Shown: one piece after another, positions 39,319-52,231 of the stretch
Position numbering within the stretch: position 1 is the stretch's first letter
Layout of the letters: each line of letters begins with the position of its first letter
NCBI GenBank assembly: GCA_008711295.1
Contig: VUYV01000124.1
Span: 2,591,429 to 2,655,428, forward strand
Direction of reading: 5' to 3'
DNA length: 64,000 bases
Source of the DNA: Anarhynchus alexandrinus
Lineage: Eukaryota > Chordata > Aves > Charadriiformes > Charadriidae
Program-made: the position numbers and the translations under genes
Notes under the pieces: model-generated
Databases searched by the model: none
Seen by the model: only the letters and a program-made list of their open reading frames with translations
What the model was told of the DNA's origin: nothing

Positions 39319-39359
39319 GTCCAGATGAGAGATCACAAGTCCAGATGAGAGAAGCACAA
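39319..39359. repeat. short tandem duplication, 20 and 21 bp
   Basis: Two adjacent copies of GTCCAGATGAGAGA followed by TCACAA (39319-39338) or AGCACAA (39339-39359). Only two copies are present, consistent with a simple slippage duplication. Confidence 0.7.
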
Positions 39360-39921
39360 GTCATGGCAGATTGGCTTCGGGAAAATTCTTTTGGAAACCC
39401 ATTGGTGAACCCAGCTGCTCATCAGAGAGAAGACAAGAACCCCCTGCCTTTGCAGCCCCAGTGGGGACGGGTGAAATACCTCCAGGTCAGATCCAGTTGC
39501 GCACTGTCATCAGCACGGGTGCCCTGCCCCAGTCACCAGTTGGGTGGTCTGCAAGGACACGACTTACCTGGTGTGGCCATGCAGGTGGTCCTGCTCCAGC
39601 TGGTCAATTAATGAATGAGCTGGTATGATTGGTGTTTGTACGGCTGTCACTCTCACGCTTAGGTTAGATCCCATTTGTGTATAATTGAAGTGTTAGTAAG
39701 AAAAACCGTAATAGTAGCTGGAATACGGGTATCCTAGTAAAAGATGGGATAATATCATTCAATATTCCCCATGTTGATCATCATCCGATTCATCCCTCTG
39801 TGCAAATCGATCTTGAAGTTCCCAGCTTCAGTCGCTCTGTGACACCAGGCACCACACGGCCTCCCCTGCCTCCCCCAGCCCCCACATCATTAAAAATAAT
39901 TAAACTCTTGTCCCGTGGTGT

Positions 39922-39943
39922 CCAGGTGTCACCAGACACCTGG
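39922..39943. repeat. perfect 9-bp inverted repeat with paired CAGGTG E-boxes
   Basis: CCAGGTGTC (39922-39930) and GACACCTGG (39935-39943) are exact reverse complements around a 4-nt spacer. Each arm contains a CAGGTG E-box (ZEB/SNAI type), overlapping AGGTGT, the core of a T-box half-site. Whether any protein binds here is unknown. Confidence 0.6.
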
Positions 39944-42900
39944 TAAGTCTCACCTCTAACTACCCGCTCGGCTGTGCTGGAATAGCAGGGCTGCAGATGC
40001 TGCCCGTGGGGCTCAGCCCGCTCCCACCAAAGCGCCGGGCGAGCCGCTGGCAGGGCACCCCCGGCTCTGCTCGGCTTCCCAGGGCACAGTAGGGAGCCGC
40101 AAGTTAATCAGCGGTGCCCCGCCATAGGTCAGCACACCCAGCTATCTGCATTTTCCCTTGTTTGTCATTTTCCATCAATCTCCATTTTCCTCCAAATCTC
40201 TTTGGTGTACCAATTAATCCAGAGGGTTTTCATTTACTCAGGCCGTCCAAAACCAGCAATACACGAATACCCCCCACAATCACTGCCAACAGCTCGTAAT
40301 ACATTTTAACTGCTCCTTGGCCTTTGATGTGTTAGCCTTCTGGGCAACATTATCATTACCCTTTATATACCTCCGAAGGTGAATGCGGCGCTGCGCAGCA
40401 GCTTGCACATGCTAAGCGCAAGCCAGGGTTTGCTTGTGTCCGAAATAAAGCACGTTGTCCTTGGAACCACTCAAGAATTGTGCCCTCTTTGCTAGCAAAA
40501 CACCCAACAAGCCCAAAATAAACAACAATAACATCCTGGGCTCTTTGCAAAGCGGATGAGCAAATATAGAATGGAACAGGACAAACCAAAAGAGGCACTT
40601 ACCTGGGGAGAAGCCGTAAGTGGGAGAAAGGAGTCCTGGTGGAGTCTGAAAGCGTGGGTACCACGTCAGGGTAAGCAGATGTTGCGCCTTGCACACGTGC
40701 ACGTGCTGAAAGCAAAAACACCGTTTAACCGAAGCACCGGATACAGCCAAATTCAGGAAAATATAACGGGCAATTTTCAGGGAGCCAGGGGCATTGCGGT
40801 CCCAGACTGGGGCACGCTTCACAGCTTTGGAGCCATTTAGGGTTTTGAGGGCTCTCTTAGTGGAAATAGTTACAATTGCATTTCTCAGAGAACATAAATC
40901 AGCATGGGTGGTGTCAGGCTGACGATTTGGAAGGGCGCTCAGCCCAGCTAGGAAAATGTGAAAACATTCAAAGGCCTGAAAGCTTGGTTTGGGATGGTAC
41001 AGGTTAGCTAAGGGTGTTCCACCGTGGCCACATGACTCACAGGTGCTTACAAGACGGAGATGGAGAAGCAAGCTCCCTGTAATAAGCTACGATGGGTAAA
41101 CGATGTCAATATGGGTGCGCGCAGTGGGGCCAGTGGGAGGTGGAGCAAAGTCATTTCTAAGGAGAATTGTCAGAGTCCCCAAGCCCAGCCAGAGAGAGAG
41201 GAGATCCTGGCCCTGCACTTTTCTAGTGGTCTTGCATGTTCTCTGACAAAACACCTCCACGGTCGTCCTGTAGCTGCAGAACAAAGCCCTGCTCATCGTT
41301 GCCCTCCTCTACCCGGAGGGCTGACGTTTTATTTTTTTATAATTCAAAACTACCTTCGATAGAGCAGGCCAAAGCGTAATGTCCCCATTGCAGGCATTGT
41401 TCCGTGAAGACTGGGCTGGGCTGTGCCCCTGCAGCAAAGAGCACAGTGTCATGCGCGCGTGGCCAGCCCCCAAACCCTCCAGTTCTGCAAGGGGCTCACC
41501 CTGGATTAAACCAGGACTACTCCAAAAAATTGGGAGGGAGGCAGAGAGAGGGGCTGCTTGCGGCACGTTGCTGCATGGGTCCCTAAAAAAGGGAATGAGC
41601 CCTTCCCCGCTGCCCCTGAAACCGCTGGGGGGTAAATAGATCACAGAGAGGAGTTATTCATATAGGTCCGGGGGGGGGCCCGGTTTAAAGCAGGGATTGG
41701 GACACCAAACAATAGGCCGCCATTTTGAAGCAGCTAGAGCCCAGGGTGCTCATGACAACGTGGTGGAAAACACTGTCGCAGGGTACGACACTCGCTCGCA
41801 AAATAAACGGGCCCCTGAGAGTTCATTGTGCAGTGGCTGCTGACGTGCAAAGCTAGCGTTGAAAAAACATAAACTGTGCTTTCTAAAAATATAAAAGAGC
41901 AGTGCCCGAGGGAGGGCGGCTCGGGGCGGGAGAAGCAGAGAGAAGAGACCGGCGTTGTCGTCGCCGCCGCAGCCCTGCGGTGTTTTTGGGAAGGCAATGT
42001 GCCTTTCCGTGCCCCACTGAGAGCAGAGTCACACTGGGGGCCCCGCTCACAGGAGCCACCACGCCATGCAAACAAACCCCCAAAAGGAAAGATCCCCTTC
42101 CCTTCATGAGCCCCTGGGGAAGATCGCATCCCTCCAGCAAGTTCTGCAGGCTGGAGATAACCCTCCAAGCAAAGCTGTCGGGTTTTGGAGGAGGAGCTGT
42201 GCACCCTGCCTTCGACTCAGCTGGGGACGAGGGGTGCTGCTGCCCCAGGTCCTTCCCCACCAGGACCGGGGCTTTGGGCAGGTTTTGCTGCCTGGCAGGT
42301 CTGAGACACACGGCCAGATGCACCCACACAGGGCAGCCCAGCACCTGCCCCCGGGGCAATCCCAGCTGCCACCACCACCACCTCCAGCTGCCCTTCCAAG
42401 CTCCCAGAGATGGAGAGAATTCCTCAGCCGCAGGAGAGGCCGGCCAAGAAAGAGGGGCAGAAATGGTTAAAGTAGCTGGTAAATACAATTCCCAGTAGAA
42501 ATACATGGTCTGGGCAGAGAAAAGCATCCTTTCCGGCACTGCCAACCCCACATACTCAAAAATTATGCGTCAGGCTCCAGAGAATCATGGCTTAAAAATC
42601 ACAAGGGGTTTTGTTCTGGTTTTTAAAGAAAATTATAAATGTTTGAGCTTTTCCTAATTGCACTCTGGTTTCTTGAACTTTATGATCGCATTTTCAAACT
42701 TTTCTCCAAATCCCTGAGGGCTACAAACTTCTACATTTTTATTATAAAATAAAGCTGAGAAGCTCACCTAATGCCCACAGCTTTGGGGCAAACAGCAAAG
42801 ATCAAAAGACTTACACTAAAATGAAGAGAATAGGAAATACCGGATATCTCAAGAATGAACACCCTGCAGTATACGCGGCTCTTACCATTTTTCTCCAGTG

Positions 42901-43399
42901 TTGCGCAAAAACACTTTTAGAAGATATTTTGCTGTTTCAACAAACATCACGTTGCTTGAGTACTTTATTTGCCAGCGTGAAGAGCAGGTCTTCAGTGACA
43001 TTTTGCCTCCAAGAACAATGTTGCTTGCAGCCAAGGACTGCAGAGAAGTTAAAACCGAGGCTGCTGTCCCAAGCTAAGGAGACCAGAGGACCACACAGTT
43101 TCCAAGAGCACGTTATGTGCTCAGGGTTGCTGCTGTCCATGGGGCAGGGAAGGCTGGGAAACATTATCCAAGGTCAAACCTGGACCTGACCTTCCATCTT
43201 TAGCCTGATCCATACAGAGACTTACAGCCCCAAAGGGGTAGGTGGGTGCCATCCAACTTGCTTTCTTCATCTCCGAAGGCGCTGAAAGAGCTGCCATATG
43301 TCTTTACAGGGATACCTGTGCTACGGGGCAGATAGACTGTGATAAATGTATCAGCCTGTAAAGAGCTCAGTCATCCTCCAAGATTAAAGGCTGATTGGA

Positions 43400-43640
43400 G
43401 TGTGGACTCGCTATCGCGCCTCTTGAAAGGATCTGGCTTGTAACAGCCTGGTTATCGATTGCTGCCTGCAAGAGAATGTGATACTCTCTTTTGCACTGGT
43501 CCCGTTAGCTTTATTTACCGTAACACTTGCTGAAACATCCTCTTGTAGAGATAATGGCTTCCTTTGGTTGCTGTCAGAATGAACAAATGGAAATAAAAAC
43601 ATGCCGCTAGTAATTGTGTCCTACTCTAATTAAAGCAAGA
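43400..43640. promoter_or_regulatory. candidate conserved non-coding element
   Basis: Complex sequence without a credible frame, ending in a homeodomain-type cluster: TAGTAATTG near 43608-43616 and TAATTA at 43627-43632. The call rests on motif content and absence of any other explanation. Confidence 0.2.
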
Positions 43641-46600
43641 CAAAAGCATTGCGCTGCTGGGTTTGGCTCGCCATTGCCTGGGTGCTTGGACAAGCCTGAG
43701 CAGAAGGGCTGACCACAGGAACGTCAAAAACCAAAAGATGACGGTGCCTCATGCATCGGTGGAAACTCAGAGCCATGAGGTTTCCACCAGCCCAGAAACT
43801 CATCAAAACATCCAGGAGGATGATGAACACACTTGGTGCCCAGGCGGGGAACCAGCACCGGGAGATGCTGCTCTAGGCGGAGCTCAGCACACGTGGCCCT
43901 AAGGGGCTGCAAAAGGTGAAGGCAGATGGTGAAGGACAGGAATAAACAAAGGTTTTTCAATGGTCGTCTTGAACTTTTTGTGGCCCAGTTGCACCACACA
44001 GAGAAGCCAACAGCTCAGCTCAGGCAGGAGGCAGCAGGACTTTTGCAGGTTGACGCACACTGTCTCTCAGGGTGGTGGGGACCCTGACTTCCCCCTCAGA
44101 CCACGGGACACACCTAAAGCCCATCATACCAAGCTCCCAGCCTTCCCAGAGTTGCAGCAAGGCATGGTGGAGCCCAATCTCTCATCCTCCATGGTCTTCA
44201 TCCTCACCACACCACCGGGAAGCAAAACGTTCCAGCCTGCAGAAGTGGAAGAGATGCAGAAAATTGCTTACCTGTGTCCTAAAGCAGGGATAAGCAAGGA
44301 AATAGGTCCAGCTCTCTTCCCCTGCAAGCGAGCAGCATAACCCTCTGCATGTCCTCCCTCTTCAGGCTGAATCAGTGTCCTGTCACAATAGGTGCAAGTT
44401 GAAGAAAAAGGCAACAAAATAAGTGGGGGGAAAAAAGGGCAAAACTCCCCCCAAATCCAAACTAAGAAGCGGTGGCATAAGCATGGCACTGAGCACTCGT
44501 GGAGCTTGCCCTGTAAACAAACAGGTGACCACATCCAAGTACTGCTGTACACCCAGATATTTATTTGGGATCACTCTGCTGATTGATTGCGAATCACATG
44601 AGAGCTGGGCCCGTAGTCCAGGACTGACCCAGGGACAGCCAGGCATCAAACATCCCTTGGAACATGGTTTCAGGTGCCCGTCTCAGCTGCAGTGCTGCCT
44701 TGTGAAGCCCTGCTGTCCCCCGAGCCTGCTCAGGGTGCTTCTTCAGGCTGACACACTCAGGGCACCCTGTTGCGCTACGGGACCCCAGCTTTCACACCGG
44801 CCTTTCTGTGGCTGCTGAGAATCAAAGCAGGCTTAAAAGAAAACACTTCTGTAGCTAAAATGTCCTATGCTTTTATTAAGCTCGGATTGCTTCAGGAGGT
44901 TTTCCCGCACAGGGGATGGTGATAAACTGGGATACAAGACCTAGACTGATCCCAGCCATCTGCTCAGTGGCTTTCTTGGTCCTGAGCCTCACGAACAAGA
45001 GCAATGCGGCTGCTGCAGCCATTTGTGCCTCTCAGGGAGATCTTCACTGCTAAGCAAGCTAACATGTCCTCTTCTCGAAGCTCCTAATGCACCTATGGGG
45101 GAAACAGAAGTCCGACCTTCTAATATGCACAGTCTACAGCATTCCTGTAAAGTCTGTGAGTAACCACAAGAGGAAGAGAGAAGAGACACAAGATCGTTTC
45201 CAGGCACCACAGTCAGTGATGCAAGGATGCTGAAGGAGCAGACAAGAACCAGTCAAAACCATGTGCTCTACAGTGGCAGCACCATTTTCTTCCTCATTAG
45301 CCCTGTAACTCCAAAGTGTCATCTTGGTCCTACAAAGTCAGACATGCACTTAAACATAGTTCTGTTTTGGACAGCATTACTTAAATTATGCTTTCTTTTT
45401 GTTTTCCAAAAAAGAGATTTTTTCTTCCTCACGCTGGGAAGGATGGTGGCTGGGGGCATAACAACAGAGTTGAGGAACAAGAGGAGATGGAGGTTAGCAT
45501 GTCAACAGATAATTTACCCAAATTGATTTGCAGGTGAGTATTAAAGTTTCCAGGCAGCTAAAGCTGCTTGGTTGCTGGATGGAGCATTGTCTCAGCAGCT
45601 CAAGGATGGACTCCAGAGCCATGTCAGGACCTAGGCTTTGCTAGCATCCCACCGACGCCTTCAAAGACACTGAGGAGCATGGGATGCTCTCCTCCAGCGC
45701 TGCATGCGTGCTGCAAGGGAACCCCCAGCTCTCCCAGTGAGCTCTTGCATGCAGGCACCGACTTGAGTGGCTCTGTGGCACTGCTGCTCTGCGCCCACTG
45801 GAGAAGTCTCCCACACAGCCACCTGGGGGCTTGTTTCTACGATTAAACCTTGGTGGTAGTTTCCATGCCTTCTCTTTGACATGGAAATTTCTCTCTCTTA
45901 TCAAGGCCATTTGGCTGCCCTTCAGAGGGGAGCTTGGGTGCAACAGGAGGGGAAATACTGCCTTTTCGTAGACCTCCTGGTTCTCCCCTGGGGTTTGGGT
46001 AAGGGTCTTGGACTCTTTCAGTAATCCTTCGCTATTCCTGATAACCTTATTTCTTACTTCCCATTTTCCTAGCCACGTCCTTTATTAAATCTTCATATTC
46101 ATCATGTAGGAAGAAGAGCTACTTCACGTCACTGATGGAGCTACAGAGGTAGAACTCGAGCACAATCTACTCAATGAAATTGCTTAATATAAGCTTTGAT
46201 ACAAACGAAACACACTCACCTCAGCTCAAGGTGCAATTCCCCTTCACAGGTTTACAGCATCCACAGCTGGAAGCTGGGCAAGGGACTAGGAAACCTTCTG
46301 CTGCCCAGATCAGCTCTCCCAAGCTTGTGCCAAAGAGGCTTCTCACCTGTCCCAGAGAAAACACAGTATTTTCTGAAGCGTTATCACCCTGCAAAGATCA
46401 GAACAGCAGACAAGGCTCGTTTCTCCCATAAAGCTAAGAGCAATAGTCAAGGCTATACAGATCAGACACAGGCTTAAGGAAGGTCCTACTGGCCTGCCAA
46501 CAGCATTTTACCAAAGTTTCAAGGAAACTTAAGCTGTCAAATTTTTTACGAAGCTGTTTTTGACATCTGGTCCCTTAGGAAATGGAACAGTCAAGATTAA

Positions 46601-47479
46601 CCAGACCCACTAATTCTGTAGTTAACAAGTGACTACAATAGACAATAAATAACATCTCTTCTCCCACAGGGAAAAATAAGCATCACAGACATGAACACAC
46701 TTCCTTCTGTGGAGTTCCTCCCCCGAAAACATCCACCCTCGAGATGAACCTGCTCCAGCACCATGCTGACACCCTTCCTGCAGGCACGGGTGGCAAAGCC
46801 AGAACCACCCTCTGCATCCGGGAAGGTTGGGTAACCCCTGTGCTTCCCTCAACCCGTGCAAAGATCCCCCTCCCATCAGCAGGGGCGTTTCTACCCTAGA
46901 CCTGCAGACTGCTCCCCACCAAGGAAAAACAGAGCCTCTCCCACCTACCACCATGTTGCACTGGCTGCTATGGGCTTCTTAGAGAAAACCAAGTGGCTAC
47001 CACAGTGGTCAGAAAACCATGGCAACTTGTGTTTCCTAACCATAAGAATCGCCCATCTCCAGAATTGGAGCTCTCTGTCTGGAGTAACAGCTCTGAAAGG
47101 ACGGGGCAGGACCCTTCCATGCCACCATGGCCTTTGGCACTTCATGGTGCTGGTGGAAAGCCTTGCTCTGGAAGTCAGGAGGCCACCTACTGAAATGTGG
47201 GACTCAATGGCTGAAGCGCCTCAGTCGTGGCTCTTGGGAGCAGCTTTCCTTTCTCCAGAGCTGCCCACACCGCTCAAGGCATAAGCAATGCCCACCTGGC
47301 CAGCAAGCTCAAGTTTAAAACAGCTTCCCTAAAGCAGAGAAGAGGCACTGGAGTAAGCTCATTTTTCACTGCTGACCGACCGGACTGTGCTCCAGCTGAC
47401 ACTGACGAGTCCCCTCCTGGTCTCTGGCTGAGGCGAAGCCGTCAGTAAAATCACAGGAGGGTGCACTATCCCCTCCTCT
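43641..47479. other. intergenic, no recognised gene
   Basis: Mixed non-coding DNA. Open frames of up to about 140 codons occur on both strands without recognisable domains or splice context. No transposon or RNA gene was recognised. Confidence 0.45.
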
Positions 47480-47700
47480 GGCTGTTTAAAATAAGTGTCA
47501 CTAAACCAGACAGATGCTGGCGCTGTGTCTCAGCAGGCGCTAATTTAGCCCATACGGAGTGCTCTTACATCATTTGTTCTGGGCACAGCTTAATTGCAAA
47601 ATTAATTATTTTCCTATCAAACAAAATTGTATAAGAGGGTAGTCATGGGATTTTTAAGCCTGATGGATGCTAAATGGGATTTGAATAAATATAAACAACT
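47480..47700. promoter_or_regulatory. candidate conserved non-coding element
   Basis: AT-rich, non-repetitive block with TTAATTGCAAAATTAATTA at about 47590-47608 and further TAAT cores, immediately followed by a GC-rich, CpG-containing stretch (about 47710-48100). The juxtaposition resembles a distal regulatory element beside a small CpG-rich patch. Function is inferred only. Confidence 0.25.
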
Positions 47701-50700
47701 TTGGCTCCTGTCTGTGCTCAGGGCCGCTAAGAGAGTAGCACTGCCGGGGCAGGGAGCCAGCGAACGCCTGGCGGTGGGGGACAGGGCACGGCTGCCACCG
47801 GGAAGGCAGGGGGACGCGGTCCCAGCCATCCTGCCGCAGGGCGCCGGGATGGGACCCCCGACTGTGCTGGGATGCCACAGCAGACACAGCCGGGCAGTGA
47901 ACAGCAGATCGCACGGCCACCCATCTCTGACACGTCCCAGCAGCTGTGGGAGGCCTCCAGAGCGTGCTGCTGGTGTCATGGCAGGGCTTTCCTCCTTGCT
48001 GCGGGGAGCCAGCAGGACTGTGCAGAGCTGGGGGAGCCCCTCCAGCCCCCTTCGCCCTGTCCCGCTCCAGATGCACCCCTTCCCCGTGACACACAAGGTA
48101 GCCATCTCCAAAATGGAGCTGGCACGCCAACATGATGGCACCCAACACGGAGGTGAGGAGAGAGGAGTGTGGCCATCAGCCCTGGCCAATGGTACATGGC
48201 AGCTTGTGGCCAGACTGCTCCACACCAGGTGGCCAGTGGTTTGCATCTCCAGACAAGCCCATTCAGTTTGTTCTTGTTTCTGACCCTATTGCAGCAGGCT
48301 CAGATACAAGCAGAGCTAACCACCACCCCAAACACACCACTTCTCCCGTGATAGGGCAGACCAGACCTAGGTTTGAACTGGAGGGCATCCCATTTAAGTG
48401 GCCTGCATCCTCAGATGATGACAGAAGTGAGAAAACATGGATTGGACCAAAACTGTGGCATGGGTACAGCTGATACAAATTGTGACAAGTCTTGATTGTC
48501 CCTGCAGAAGTCCCCCCTCTTTAATGCCCCCGACAGCCACTCCAGCACAGTGCCGGCCACGTGACAGGGCTGTGGTGTGCAAATTGGCTCAAAAGCACAA
48601 AGAAATGAGCAAATTGGTTGGCCAAGCACATAAACATATAGTGAGAAAACCTCACCTGAGCAAAATATGGGCACCAGACTGTAGGCCAACATAGTGGGAA
48701 AGCTGGCACAAACCAAGTCACCGCTGCTCTTATCGGGCACGTCTGCTGAAGTATGGCCTTTGGGTAACAACTGGGCTGAGCTCAAGTTATGTTAAATTCT
48801 GTAAAAACACAGAAGAAATTACAATCCCAGCTGCAAACTGGAAAACTGCACCTCAGCTCCCCACCAGTGAAAGGGGCACATGAGCCATTTCTTATTCATC
48901 CAGGGAATTTATGAAGCTGCATGATGAAAGCATGAAGCACTGACTCCTTTGGTGTCTTTAAAAAAAAACAAACACCCAAAAAACTCCACAGCACAGCTCA
49001 TTTCAAGCTCAAACAGAAAGCCTGCTAACTTGTATATATTTGGTTGGGGTTTTTTTAATATCTCCTTTAATGCCTCACGTTTGTTAAGCGTCCTGTGACG
49101 CCTGGTGTATCAGACCATTTCTCTGAATTTGGGGGTATCTGACTTAATAAAAACGATCTAAGTGATGGCACCTACGGTGAGACTTTGTTGTTTTAGGAGT
49201 TCTTTTCTCCTCAGGGAGCAACCAGGCTCTGGGCATGCAACCACTGCCCTCAAGTGGCATGAGCTGTGCAGGACCTTTTGGGAAGCTCTGTGGCTTTACA
49301 CCGAGTGAGGGCACAAGGAAAGGCTTCTGCGTGGGGAGCAAGCTGTTTGAGGCTATTTGGGCCGTGAAGGGGGTAAAAAAGAAAAGGAGACCATTTAAAG
49401 AACACCTAGAAATTTAGCTTTTAAAAACTGAGCCTGTAAAGCTGTCAAAAGAAGGAAAAGGTACGCTTTGCATAGGGATGAAACTAGGGGCTTGCTTGCT
49501 GAGCAGGTAGCTCCTCTGAGGCCAAAGCCACCTTGGAAACAAGGTAGATGACGTGACCGTCAGGTCAGCAGCAGCCCATCGTGGGCTTCCAGCAGCATAC
49601 CATGCACCACCCGGGCCCCACTGCCTCCTGACATGGGAACCTGCTCCTTCCTCCACGCAACCTCCTTGGTGGTCCCACCTCCCAGGTCCCACTGCAGCGA
49701 GCAGCGGGGTTTAGAGCCGAGATGCAGCTCTTCGGCCACATCTGAACACAACTCCCCCAGCTCCGGTGCCTGTGTAAAACAACTAGATGTCCCCAGCATG
49801 GATCAGGGTGAAATAATGATCCTAATTTATTCTGCTTCTCTCGACCAGTCTCTCCCTCGGTTCCCACGGCATTTGCTGTGTTAACTACTGGGAACCAGCA
49901 GGAACGCTTGAAGAGCAAACAACTAGCAGGCTTTTTTTTTTTTTAATTATTGGGGTAGTCGAAACATTCTTCTACAGCCCTGCAAAGACAAAGGGCGAGA
50001 GCGTTACAACATCGTTGTTTTAAAACCCTGAGCTGCACTGAGCTTGCCAGGGGGGTCTGGGCACTGCTGAGGCAGTGACGCTTTATAGCCACTTAATTGT
50101 TTGACTTGACCTTTCTCGCATCTTTTCACAAAATTCAGCGCACAGCTAAAAGGCAAACACAGTGAAAACAAGCATTTCCTTAGGACGGGTGGGGATCTAT
50201 GGGAGAAAAACCTGAAGGGAGGCAGAGAAAGAGAGAAGGAATGGCTGCGGGCTTCGCGCCTGTGTTTTCTCCCAATTCTTATAGGCCTTGCCCATCTGCC
50301 ACTTGGGCAGCCCTTACTTGCACCTGGAAATCTTGCAGATGCCCAAGGGAAAACAAAACGCGTGCAACACTGCAGGCCACCTCCTCCCGCTTGCTTAGCC
50401 AGGACCCAAGCAACAAGGCCGGGCAGGACTCTGCCACCACAGTGACAGACATGCCCCAAAGCACCACCTGCAATTTATGGGGAAGGGCCCTTGTCCCCAG
50501 GCATGATGGTGTCATGCTCACAAGGGTGTAGAAGAAGCCGCGGGCATGGACACAGAGCCCCGTCCCACACTGCTGCAGGCATCCCGATGGGGGATGCCCA
50601 CACTGGGCTCCAGCGCTGTTGTCGGTGCTTTTCCGTCCTGGCTCTCAGCCTGGAAAACAAAGTTCCCAACCAAAGCGAGAGCAAGTGGGGAAGAACAGCT

Positions 50701-52150
50701 CCAACATTCCTGCATGCCGCCAGCGGCGTTTCCAGAGCAATGGGGCTGGAGAGGCTGAGCCCGCTGAGCTCCCAGATGAATAGGAGCGATGGACACATTA
50801 CTGCAGCCCTATAATACCCCTCAGCAAAGGGATTAGAGCCTGGCCATATCGCAGCAAACCTCCCTGGTGAAAATCCCCCACCAGAGAGAAAAAGACTGCA
50901 GTCCTGTAAGCACAACCATCATATAATAACTTCCCTTTCTTAAAGGCTTTATATTCTGCAAGCGGAGGACAAGATTTTGCCAAGCTGGAAAGATTTTCTT
51001 GAAGCAGAAGACTGAAGGACCAAGCTTGTCAAGGAAGGGATGGAGCAGCAAGTAACCTCACCGAAGTCTCCTATAGGCATGTGAGGTAAGGGCATTTGCT
51101 TTACTAAAGTTTAATGCATTCAGCTCTGTATGTTTCTGGTGTCCCACGCCTGACTTAAGGGTTGGCTCAGGTCGATTTGCTCCATAAATGAAGACAAAAC
51201 CTGCAGAGGGATCAGAGAGCATGGTGCCTTGGTACGGGTCAGGCAATGTGCTGTTCCCCAGCATGGCAGATGCGGGAGAAGCATGTCCCCTGCAGAGCCA
51301 GAGCACAGGGAGCAGCAGAGGGATGGACAGAGATCACCTCTGCAGCAGCTGGAGGAACAATCTTTGCCAGCCACCTCTTCGGTCCCCCTTCCCGCCCAAG
51401 CACCAGCCGCCCAGCTCTCCTTTCCCTGCACACTAGAGCTCTGCGCGCTTGTGCCGAAAGCACTGGGCAGGCACCAGTCCAGGCTGGGTAAGAGCTACCT
51501 ATTTGCCTTGGCTTGGAGAGCTCAGGTGATGCCTACACCACTGGCTGGATGATGGTGCAGGGTACCTCAGGTCCTGGAAGCAGCAGTGCTGTGCTGCAGC
51601 AAGTACGGCTTTGCACTGCAGAGGTCGGTTGAGGCTCCTGCCACGCAGAAACTCCTCTCAACACTAAGAAGGGAATAATATTTTGAAGGAAAATAGATAT
51701 GAAGGCCCCTAAGAGTTTGCTAGAGAAACTTCTCATCCACAGAGGAAGTTTCTTCTCAGCCCTCCTATTGAGAGACTGATTTATGGCCAGAAGCATAAAC
51801 ATTTTATAACCCTTGTTAAAAATAAAATACTCTGGATGCATCATGTTTTTAAGTGTTGACCTTGGCAGTGTCTTGTGGATGAGAGTTCTTCTGGTTCATT
51901 TTCCCTTGTACGAAGTGCCCACCCTCACCAGTTTTGAACGAGCCCCCCTCTTGCTTTCCCCAGCTGTGCCCACGTTCTCACAGTGAGAGCGGACACTGGA
52001 AGAGTTGGGGGGCCAGAGCAGAAGCTACACCAAACTGCACAATGTTCACAGCTGACTGCTCAAAATGTAAATTTCTGTTTCAACAGCTGCTAAATGATAA
52101 GAATGGTGGCCTGAAAAAGAGCTCACGTTTTACTTCCATTAATTGGATGT
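47701..52150. other. intergenic, upstream flank of SLC10A1
   Basis: Begins with a GC-rich patch in which overlapping frames of up to 218 codons are open on both strands, with no recognised domain. A near-consensus CTCF site lies at 49242-49257. The rest, up to the SLC10A1 promoter, shows no gene or repeat family that I recognise. Confidence 0.45.
49242..49257 (-). promoter_or_regulatory. near-consensus CTCF binding site
   Basis: On the minus strand the sequence CCACTTGAGGGCAGTG fits the vertebrate CTCF core CCASYAGRKGGCRSYR at 15 of 16 positions, the exception being T for A at position 6. It lies about 3 kb upstream of SLC10A1, between that liver-specific gene and the divergent SMOC1, a sensible place for a boundary. 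Occupancy cannot be judged from sequence. Confidence 0.45.
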
Positions 52151-52231
52151 TATTTGTATATTTCTGAATCAATTCCTTCCTCACCTTCCCAGTTACTTAC
52201 AGAAGAAGGGACCACTAAACTCTTCAGCAGG
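52135..52231 (+). promoter_or_regulatory. SLC10A1: SLC10A1 promoter and 5' UTR (predicted)
   Basis: A TATA-like TATATTT (52157-52163) sits 70-75 bp before the start codon and would place transcription start near 52190 with a leader of about 40 nt. Just upstream, CATTAATTGGATGTTATTTG is AT-rich and loosely like an HNF1 site, which is plausible because rodent NTCP promoters are controlled by liver factors. Alternatively, CCTTCCCAG at 52184-52192 could be a splice acceptor for an upstream non-coding exon. Both readings leave the coding start unchanged. Confidence 0.35.

Larger units (their letters stand above)
38351..43399. other. intergenic, no recognised gene
   Basis: Non-coding DNA with a GC-rich patch at about 41880-42470, where several overlapping frames are open on both strands, as expected from composition. 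It also has a short tandem duplication (39319-39359), an inverted repeat (39922-39943) and a G-run at about 41671-41679. No gene was recognised. Confidence 0.45.

Noticed and set aside
39319..39359. Direct repeats considered as a CRISPR or satellite array
   Set aside because: Only two adjacent copies with no spacers; CRISPR arrays do not occur in vertebrate nuclear DNA.
41883..42551. Overlapping 198-222 codon frames on both strands
   Set aside because: They coincide with a GC-rich patch, overlap each other in several frames, and show no domain, splice or start context.
47617..48283. Overlapping 209- and 218-codon frames on opposite strands
   Set aside because: Again a CpG-rich patch with simultaneous open frames on both strands and no recognisable domain.
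52154..52231. Upstream in-frame ATG for SLC10A1 adding 26 residues
   Set aside because: It overlaps the TATA-like element, and the extra residues do not resemble any NTCP N-terminus. The ATG at 52232 has A at -3 and gives a length closer to mammalian NTCP.
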